The notes under the pieces: model-generated
What the model was told of the DNA's origin: nothing
Databases searched by the model: none
The model's input: only the letters and a program-made list of their open reading frames with translations
Translations under genes and position numbers: made by a program
Source: Symbiodinium natans
Lineage: Eukaryota; Sar; Dinophyceae; Suessiales; Symbiodiniaceae
Direction: 5' to 3'
Assembly (NCBI GenBank): GCA_905221605.1
Contig: CAJNDS010002482.1
Span: 1 to 64,000, forward strand
DNA length: 64,000 nt
Part shown: positions 19,118-27,500 of the stretch, piece by piece
Layout: the number at the start of each line of letters is the position of its first letter
Numbering within the stretch: position 1 is the first letter of the stretch

Positions 19118-22100
19118 ATGGATTCCTTTACACGTCAGCGAAGGGGCTCTGGAGGAAGGGATATCGAGGTCCCTGCTGGAGCTTCTGAGCCAGATTATCA
19201 GGCAGCCTTGGGCCAAGAGGACAGCGAGCAACAGCCTGCACCTGTACGTCTGGGAGAAATGTCTCCGGGCATGTTGGAGCAGGGCGGGGTTCCGGCAGAG
19301 CCGGAGACGCCTGCCAACTTGTTTGTGGCAAGTCCTTTTCATTCTGAGAAGGTGAAATCAGAAGTGGAGCTTCTCAGATCGAGACCGGCGACGTTGGATG
19401 ATGACGGAAGGCGTGCTGGAATCGATTACGATGAGGCAGCTCTTGGAGATTCGAGCTTTTTGAGTGGCGGCAGGGAACCGGACTATAGCTTAGCTGGCCA
19501 TGGATCTCGTGGAGGAGCTCCTAAGCTGGCCCGAGTGGAGATAGCAGGCGAGCATGCTGTTGAGCAGTCTGGTGAAGCCGAGGAGCAAAAGCCTGGCATA
19601 GTTGAGGTGCAACCTGAGACTGGGCGAGGCTGGGAAATTACTGGCAAGGGTCGGGGTGCAAATCCGAGGGATGGATCCGCGAGCACTTTTGCTGGTGAGA
19701 AACCGGGAGCTTCAGACGCTCGAGAGCTCATTCCTGACTCTGGTTTTTCCAGGATGGAACAGATGATGTTGCAAGTGATGCAGGAGAATGCTGCTCTGCG
19801 GCAGAGACTGGAAGCGGTGGAGTCTCAGTCAAGCGGCCTGAGTGGAGGAACCTGTGTGACAGCGCTCGAAGCTCAGGTCAGTTCGCCGATGTCTTTCGCT
19901 GGGAATGTACAGAGTTGCGTGGCCGCGCCACGAGAGAATCGTCTTGTACAGATGCCGAGTGCGTTTCCGGGCAACGATTTCCAAGGTTCTGAATTGTCAA
20001 GGGGGTGGTTTGAGACTGCTAGGGTAGCTCAGCCTCCTGGCATGTGTCCGCCGCCTTGTGGAGCTTTGGTTGGGAGTCCCACCGAGCGGGGTGGGTCGGG
20101 TCAAGGTTTCGAGTTCTGTAGGGTTAGGCATGAAACTTCGGTGCCGTTTATGCCTGGGATTAGGTCACCACCCCCTAGGCCGCCCAGTGTACCCCTTCGG
20201 ACTTTGGTTGAAAGGGATGAAGGGTGGGGATCAGGGACTCAGACTTTGGGACAGTTCGCTTCGTTTGCTTTGGCGTCAAGGGAGGGTCAGGGTGAGTCTG
20301 GCTATCATACACCAAGATCCGTAGGAGCTTCGGGGTTGGCTGGGTTCAGTTCTGATGGATATCCGCTGTCGCCGGGTGGTACTGTCATCCGACCTCCGCC
20401 AGGGCCTCCCCCAATGTCACCTCGAGGGGTTCAGGCTTATGGATCCGGGCACTTGGGAGCAAATGCTGCTGAATGTGGGGTGATGTCCGGGGGTTCCCGG
20501 GGTCCAGGATATTTGGCTGGCGTTGAGGATTTTGCGCGTGGGGAAAAGGGGATACCGAGTCAAGGCGTTCCAGGGTCTTCTCCCACTGTTGCAGAGGGGA
20601 TCTCGTCCTTTAGCGCTCCTGGGGCATTTCCTGAGGAACCAGCGAAGTACATTATCGACCTGCCTAAGCTTGCTGCTGCTGACTTGACCACTAGCGCCGT
20701 AACATGTGGCAACTGGCTTGCGCAGACACGCCAGGTTTTCGCGGGGCTTTCGCCGTCAGCGTCTGTTTGGTTCAGCTCGGTTGAGGGCGCGGCTAATGCA
20801 AGCTATCAGCGTTGGCTTGTAGCAGATCCGTTGGAACGGCTAGCTCTCGATCCCTCCACGGTTGTTGCTCACTATGATGCCGTCAAGTACCAGCGCGTAG
20901 AAAGTAGGGCAGTATCGTTGCTGTTGTCGTGTGTCCCTCAGAGTTTCAAGGATGAGCTAGTTACTAACCGTTGGATGACAACTGCTTCCATACTGTATCG
21001 GATTCTTTGCGTTTACCAACCAGGGGGCAGCACGGAGAGGGCGTACCTCCTTTCGCGTCTTGTTCAGCCTGATCCATGCAAGTCATTTAAGGATGCGATT
21101 TCAGGTTTGAGGCGATGGCAACAGGATCTGATCAGGGCACGGGAGATACAAGCAACCCTCCCGGACCCCAGTCTACTTCTGAAAGGGATAGATGCTGCTA
21201 CCAGCTCTCTTCTAGCTCTTCAGCCAATGGTGGCGTTCCGAGTTAGCGTGTTTAGGCATAAAAGCTCAATCGACTACAACCCGTCGGTAACGGGGGTTAC
21301 GCAGCTAGTGAAACTCATTCAGGCTGAGCGCGAGTCTCTGGCCATGACTGTTGAGTCTCCTCCGGATAAAAAGGCCAGAGCTGCTGCTGCTGCTGCTGCC
21401 GCTGCGAAGGCCCCAGACCCCAAGCTTCCCAGCACATCTGCATCTTCTCAGACGCCGAGTCCCACTGTGGCAGCGGTATTTGGAGAGGCGGACGCTGGTA
21501 AAGGTAAGGGTAAGTCCTCGAAGGGTTCTGGTAGTACGGTTGAGTGTTTCAGGTTTGGTGACGGTACCGGGTGTCGCTTTGGGGATAGCTGTACTTTCAG
21601 GCACGATAGGGCTAAAGCTAGAAGGCAAAGTAGGTGCTTGGCTTGTGGTCAGAGCGGACACTACCGGCCGGACTGTCCGATTGTCCCAGCAGAGCTCAGA
21701 CAGGTGCTGCCAGAGGGTGGATCGCCAAGTGCCAAGAGTCCTCCTAGCCCTAAGAAATCAGAGGCGAAGCCTAAGCCGAAGTCCCAGCCTCAAGCGAAGG
21801 GTATATCTGAGGATGCACCCTCTGGAAGTGCCGGTGCCAGGAATTCTGAAGCCTCTAGTGCTTCGGGTGCCAAGGAAGCCTTGTTTGCTGAAGCAGCCAA
21901 GCTTTTGCAAGGTGCAAGCGCAAAGGTTTTGAGGGTTGGCGAGTGGAACATAGATGAGACTTGGCTCTGTAGCGCTGTGAGTGCATCCAATCTTGAGTAT
22001 GCCTTGATTGACTCTGGTGCCACAAACGCCTTGAGGTTTGCTTGTTCTGAGGAGCTTCGTGGGGCTGAGTCCATTCGGGTTGATCTGGCATCAGGTGTCA

Positions 22101-24562
22101 CTGAATTGCACGTCAACGAGTATGGGACCTTGCTTAGCCCTGTTGATTGCCAGCTCATATTGCCTGCCGGGTACTTAGTCAGTATGGGTTACCGTATCTC
22201 TTGGGGGAAGAAGGGTTGTAGAATACGGCATCCCAAACTCGGAGAGCTTGAGGTGAGTGTGGTGAAGGGATGTCCTTTGGTACCTAGGGAACTTGGGATG
22301 CGGCTTCTGGATCAGTATGAAAGGTTTAGGGCAGGGTCTCGTTCGGTAAAGGGATTGACATGCTCTGAAGCTGGGGAACAGCTTAACGCGAAAGAAGTGA
22401 AGATGTGGTTAAGGGATCAACTGAAGCAGTCGGCTGCCGGGTTGCTAGATCGGGTTACTCAAGTGAGCCTTTTGAGGAGTGTGTTTCCTGGGATCTCGGA
22501 TTGGGTTCTAGAGAGGACGGTAGTTGATCCGGAAGATCCCTTTGCGGGTTGCCAGGGTGTTGCTCCTTGGAATCGCAGGCTTAGGAGGAGTGTTGATCGG
22601 GATACGCAAGGGTCGGTACTTCTTCGTGTTGGGGCTGTAGGCGACAAGTGGAAGGGTCCTGGACGAGTAGTAGAGCTTCGGAGGGACTTCGGTAGTGATC
22701 TCGGGATTGTGCCGGTCTTCCTTCAGGTTCTAAAGTGGGCTCAGTCTGGTGTTCTTGGAGGAATTGTGGCTTCTACCGAAGAAAAGGGTTTCGAACTGGG
22801 AAGTAGTCTTTCGGACAGTGAAAAGGAAGCTGCGTTGAGAAAGCAGGTATCATGGTTCAGGTTATGCTTAGTGTATATGGTGGCGCAGGCAGCTGCTGAG
22901 AACACTGCTTGTGAAGTTACCGAGCCGCGTGAGCCTGCTGGTGAGGGCGAGTCAGGGTCCGGAGAGCCTCCTCAGGGTCTTGATGATCCTCATGAAATAG
23001 CCTTGTGGGCTTTACGGAGGGCCGCTGTCAAGCTTCAGATGTCGGTTGAGCCGGAGTTGAGTGACCTAAAAGGGGGGCCCCGAGCTGCAGAGAGTCCGCC
23101 TGTATGCAAAGGTGGTCAGACAGAGAGGGCTGTCTTCTTTGTCTTAGAGGGGTCCTTTGATGGGTTGACTAGGCCTGAAGAAGTGGAAGGGCTCCGTGAG
23201 GCATATGGGTTGTACCGGGTATCTTTTGATCAGGGATGTCTGGGAAATTTGGCGCGGGATTCCACTGTCCTTGTGACCTCTTCGTGGGATGTGTTCGAGA
23301 GCCTACATGCCCTGCGGGTTCCGGAACATATTCAAATGCCTGAGTCTTCGAGGATCAATGGGAGTCGGGTTTGGGCTCCAGGTTTGATTGGGTGTGTGAA
23401 AAATGCTTGGGAGAAGTGCCGACGTAGTAGGCTTGAAGTTGGGGACCTGAGTGAGCGCCGAGCTTTGTTGGCGAAGCTAACCGAAGAGGAGACTCTTCGT
23501 AGGCATAGGGCCAACGATCATATCCCTTTTAGGAGGGGGTGTGGTGACTGCATAGCTGCTCAAGGTCGCCAGCGGAGTCATTGGCGATCTCGGATCACCA
23601 CCTTGTACTCTTTGAGTGTCGACATTGCTGGACCGTTCAAGGATGGTCGCAGTTTTGACCCGATTGCGTCTGGCAGGGATCGTGGACGTGGCTATAAGTA
23701 CTTCATTGCTGCAGCGTACTCGATACCCTTGAGTCCCGAGTTGCGACCTGATTTGAGTCCTCCTGATGATCTAGCTGAGTATTGTCCTTCTGAGTGTGAG
23801 CAAGAAGCTGCAGGGGTAGGACCTATAGCCGATGAGGCGTCTGAGGATTGCTCTGAGTGGCTGGACGGGGTACATGAGCAGATTGCTGGAGGGTTCTCTA
23901 GTAAGGCCTTGTTCCGTAGGGTAAGAGGCAAGACGTTCCCTAGGGTTGATCCGTTACAAGACGGAGCTGAGTTTGCAGAAAGAAAGGCTCCTGGCCCTGA
24001 TTTACCGGGGAACGCTGCAGACGGGGCAGAAGAGGAGCCGAAAGTCGTCACGAAAACCCTTTTTCTTGGGATTCCGTTGCGCACCAAGCGTGGCTCTGAA
24101 GTCATGGGACAGGTTCAAGCTCTGGTCAACAGGTTGGAGTCGTTTGGGTACCCTGTTCACCGCTACTTCGCAGACCGTGCTAAAGAGCTGAGGAGCCATG
24201 CTTTGATTCAGTGGCTTCGAGAACGCGGCATTCGTGCCTCATTTACCGCAGGAGAGGATCCTGCTGGAAATAAGGCAGAGGTCAGTGTCCAGCGGTTGAA
24301 GCAAGATGCCAGGAAACTCCTTCGCGTTGCCGATCTGCCAATCGAGTTTTGGCCATTTGCTATTCTTCATGCTTCGCAAAGACACTTTGTGCAAATGGCT
24401 GAGGCTTTGGGTGTGGGACAGGCTGTCCTTTTACCGTTTGGGGTATGGTTGCATGCGCGAAAGCGTTTGAAGTCGGGTCATAAGAAGCATTGGGAGACAC
24501 GAACTGTTCCGGGCAAGTACCTGGGGGTTGCAACTGATTGTGCTGGTGGGCACCTGGTGTGA
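19118..24562 (+). CDS. Retrotransposon gag-protease-integrase polyprotein (1814 aa)
   Basis: The ATG lies 92 bases after the LTR. In order: a long low-complexity region; a coiled coil near residues 210-240 (EQMMLQVMQENAALRQRLEA); a gag region near 510-745; a CCCH zinc finger C810-X8-C-X5-C-X3-H829; a CCHC knuckle C840-X2-C-X4-H-X4-C853; an aspartic protease DSGA at D965; and integrase. The integrase zinc motif is compact (HRANDH then CGDC). Catalytic residues read D1502, D1686, E1721, the last pair with 34 residues between. The gap from the first to second Asp is 184 residues, far more than the usual 60-70; the extra segment is acidic (residues about 1530-1640). The frame ends at UGA 24560-24562 in the integrase C-terminal region, and the same frame continues open beyond it. 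Confidence 0.92.
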   Translation: MDSFTRQRRGSGGRDIEVPAGASEPDYQAALGQEDSEQQPAPVRLGEMSPGMLEQGGVPAEPETPANLFVASPFHSEKVKSEVELLRSRPATLDDDGRRAGIDYDEAALGDSSFLSGGREPDYSLAGHGSRGGAPKLARVEIAGEHAVEQSGEAEEQKPGIVEVQPETGRGWEITGKGRGANPRDGSASTFAGEKPGASDARELIPDSGFSRMEQMMLQVMQENAALRQRLEAVESQSSGLSGGTCVTALEAQVSSPMSFAGNVQSCVAAPRENRLVQMPSAFPGNDFQGSELSRGWFETARVAQPPGMCPPPCGALVGSPTERGGSGQGFEFCRVRHETSVPFMPGIRSPPPRPPSVPLRTLVERDEGWGSGTQTLGQFASFALASREGQGESGYHTPRSVGASGLAGFSSDGYPLSPGGTVIRPPPGPPPMSPRGVQAYGSGHLGANAAECGVMSGGSRGPGYLAGVEDFARGEKGIPSQGVPGSSPTVAEGISSFSAPGAFPEEPAKYIIDLPKLAAADLTTSAVTCGNWLAQTRQVFAGLSPSASVWFSSVEGAANASYQRWLVADPLERLALDPSTVVAHYDAVKYQRVESRAVSLLLSCVPQSFKDELVTNRWMTTASILYRILCVYQPGGSTERAYLLSRLVQPDPCKSFKDAISGLRRWQQDLIRAREIQATLPDPSLLLKGIDAATSSLLALQPMVAFRVSVFRHKSSIDYNPSVTGVTQLVKLIQAERESLAMTVESPPDKKARAAAAAAAAAKAPDPKLPSTSASSQTPSPTVAAVFGEADAGKGKGKSSKGSGSTVECFRFGDGTGCRFGDSCTFRHDRAKARRQSRCLACGQSGHYRPDCPIVPAELRQVLPEGGSPSAKSPPSPKKSEAKPKPKSQPQAKGISEDAPSGSAGARNSEASSASGAKEALFAEAAKLLQGASAKVLRVGEWNIDETWLCSAVSASNLEYALIDSGATNALRFACSEELRGAESIRVDLASGVTELHVNEYGTLLSPVDCQLILPAGYLVSMGYRISWGKKGCRIRHPKLGELEVSVVKGCPLVPRELGMRLLDQYERFRAGSRSVKGLTCSEAGEQLNAKEVKMWLRDQLKQSAAGLLDRVTQVSLLRSVFPGISDWVLERTVVDPEDPFAGCQGVAPWNRRLRRSVDRDTQGSVLLRVGAVGDKWKGPGRVVELRRDFGSDLGIVPVFLQVLKWAQSGVLGGIVASTEEKGFELGSSLSDSEKEAALRKQVSWFRLCLVYMVAQAAAENTACEVTEPREPAGEGESGSGEPPQGLDDPHEIALWALRRAAVKLQMSVEPELSDLKGGPRAAESPPVCKGGQTERAVFFVLEGSFDGLTRPEEVEGLREAYGLYRVSFDQGCLGNLARDSTVLVTSSWDVFESLHALRVPEHIQMPESSRINGSRVWAPGLIGCVKNAWEKCRRSRLEVGDLSERRALLAKLTEEETLRRHRANDHIPFRRGCGDCIAAQGRQRSHWRSRITTLYSLSVDIAGPFKDGRSFDPIASGRDRGRGYKYFIAAAYSIPLSPELRPDLSPPDDLAEYCPSECEQEAAGVGPIADEASEDCSEWLDGVHEQIAGGFSSKALFRRVRGKTFPRVDPLQDGAEFAERKAPGPDLPGNAADGAEEEPKVVTKTLFLGIPLRTKRGSEVMGQVQALVNRLESFGYPVHRYFADRAKELRSHALIQWLRERGIRASFTAGEDPAGNKAEVSVQRLKQDARKLLRVADLPIEFWPFAILHASQRHFVQMAEALGVGQAVLLPFGVWLHARKRLKSGHKKHWETRTVPGKYLGVATDCAGGHLV

Positions 24563-27500
24563 ATCCAGGATGGGTCCGAGCAGCGTGTTTTGCTAACCAA
24601 CACTGTCTACCCTGTTGATCCTTTGACAGTCCCGAAACCCAAGTTTCGTTTGACTACCAAAACCCCGCCGGGTTTTGTTGTTCGGGCTGTGGCTGCTAAG
24701 AGCGCCAGATGGCCAACCGGCCGCTCTTCTGTTGCCAGGTTTGCACCTGGGGGGGAGTGCGTTGGGTGTTTGAGAGATTTCGAAAGTTCTGAGGGGCCGA
24801 AGTTTGAGACCGGGCTTGAATCAGGGTCTTCCAGTCTTTCCGAAGAGGCTTCAGATGGGGATCTTGGTGTAACTACGGATGAGGAAGGGTTTCAAGAACT
24901 CCAGGTTGATGGTACGACCGTGAAGCTTCTCTTTGGAGATTCTGGTGTTTGGCTGGGAAATAAGCTTGAGACTGGTGACTACAGCACGGTTGAGGCATTA
25001 GAGGTGCTTAGAAGGTGTGCTGACAAGCTTCCTCCTCCAAATCGAAGGGTATTGGGTGGAAAAGGTAGGTGTGCTGTGATGGGGTTGTACAATCAGGGGG
25101 GTTTTCAAGGCGTGTCGAGGTTCGCCAAGGATCATGGGGATCTTGTGCGTTACTTGAACAAGTTTGTTCGAGCTCAGGGTTGCGAACATCCTTACACTAC
25201 CCTGTACCTTACTCGTAACACCTCTACCCCTTTGCACCAGGATGCTAGAAATGAAAGAGTGGTACCGGTTTGGGTGATTGCTCTTGGGGAGTTTCAAGGA
25301 GGTGGCTTGTGGGTTGAAAGTTCCGATGGCCAGGGTCCTGTTTTAAGACAGTTGCCGGGGGGTGACTTAAGGGCTGGTTTTGTCAGGGATATTCATGATA
25401 ACCCGTGCACCTTTAGTGGTCAATTGTGGCATTGCGCTGAACCTTGGTGTGGCAAGGATAGGTGGGTGATTGCTGCCTATGCTCCTCGGGGTACATGGAA
25501 GATTCTGAACGAATACGCTCGTGAGCTTGAGAGCTTGGGGTTCGATTCTAAAGGGTTGGATCACCTTTTCGCTGCAGAGCGTGCTTCGATTTCAAAGTTT
25601 AATGCTGAGGGTGATGAGGACTTGACCTCTGAGGGGCTTTGGGAAGTTGAGTTTCCTTGTGAAGTGTTGAAGCCTGGTTGGCGTGAGCACGTTTTAAGAA
25701 ATCACCTGTCCTCAGCTTTGGCGTGTAAAGCCCTTGTGAAGGAGCTTAGCTGTTTTGGAAATGATGATGTAGGCTACGAATTGATTCGGACCTTGAAGTC
25801 GGTTGAATGCCAGCGCGAGTGGTATGAGGGACTTCTGTGGGATGACTTTGTCAGGAATTCTGGGAGTATGTTAAAGGCTTTGAATCAGGATGTTCCTCTG
25901 AACCCGGAAGACCAAACCAGCCCTGCCGAAGCTTTTCTCCAAACGAGGACAGTAAGCTTAGCTGAGGCAAAGGGTGAATTGGTGCTATGGATACCTTCGG
26001 CTACTGAGGAAGTTGTCTCTTTGGAACAAACGAATGAGGCTGTTGAGCGCATTGTCGTGTCGGACATTGAGCGGTTGATTCAAGAAGGAAAAAGGGTAAC
26101 CCAGGTTCCAGGAAAGGCAGTCCTAACCAGGAAGGCTGGTGTTGGGAAACGCCGATTCAGGTGTGTCGCGTGTGGGAACTACATCCCCACTGGCTCTCCT
26201 GATTCCAACAACCTTTATGCGAGTGGCGTTGAAAGCTTGACTGTCAGAACGGCATTAGGTTTTGCTGCTTACCGTGGTTGGGCAGCTTTGAGCGCCGACA
26301 TAAGGACGGCCTTCCTTCACGCGCCGTTGGACGGCGAGCTTGAGTCCGAAGAAATTATCATTGTCAGGCCTCCATCTATTCTTGTAGACATGAAAATTCT
26401 TTCCCCGAATCATCGATGGCGCGTGCGTAAAGCACTGTATGGGTTACGACAAGCTCCCTTGGCTTGGGCCCGGTTCCGAGATAAGTCATTGCGGGTGCTG
26501 ACCTTTCAGTGTGACGGTGCATGGTATGCCTTGCAGCAGGGTGTCAGTGATGATTCGCTTTGGTTCATCACTAAAAGCGAGATTGCCGAGGATGACACTG
26601 AGCGTTGGCATGGTATCTTGATCATTTACGTTGACGATCTTTTGGGTTTCGCTTCATCGGTGATCCTTAGTGCCCTTTTCGATGAAATACAGAAGCTGTG
26701 GAAGCTTTCGGAACCCGAGTGGATTCGGGAGGAGGCTGCCACTAAGTTCTGTGGGTTGGAAATCCAGGCCCTACAACGAGGAGGGTATCGCATATCGCAG
26801 GTTTCCTATTTGCAGGAGCTTTTTGCAAGATACGACGTCACAAGCAGTGCAAGTGCGCCCTTGAGTAATTGGACTGATCCGGAAAATGAGCAACAGGTGC
26901 AGTTGGAGACTGTCCGGAAGGCGCAAGCCCTGACAGGTGCTTTGCTTTGGGCTTCGTCGAAAACCAGACCCGATATTGCTTTTGCTGTCAGTAAACTTGG
27001 GCAATATGCTGTGAAGGCGCCAAGCATTGTGATTGAGAGCGGGCATCAAATCCTGCGCTACTTGTATGGTACGGCGGACCTGTGGCTGGAATACCAGAAG
27101 CCAAGCGACAATTCCTGGCTTGACGCTCCGGTTCCTCGAACTTTAAATACTCTGGAGTTGTACACCGACGCTTCCCATGCCCCTAACGGGGGGCGATCTT
27201 GCCAAGCGATGGTCATCCTATGGGGAGGAAATGTGTTATGCTGGGAATCCTGTCGTCAACCGTTTGTGACTCTGTCCTCTACGGAGGCAGAGCTAGTTGC
27301 AGTCACCGCCGGAATAGTTGCTGCAGAATCAATTGGGGGCATCATTGAGGAAATGATCGAGTCCGACATCACGGTCTCTGCCTTGTGTGATAACCAGGCA
27401 GCGGTAAGGTCGTTTGCTGTTGGAAGTCTCGGGTGGCGTAATCGACATCTTCGCATGAGAGCTGCAGCTGGGCGTGAACGTATAGATGCGGGATCTCTAG

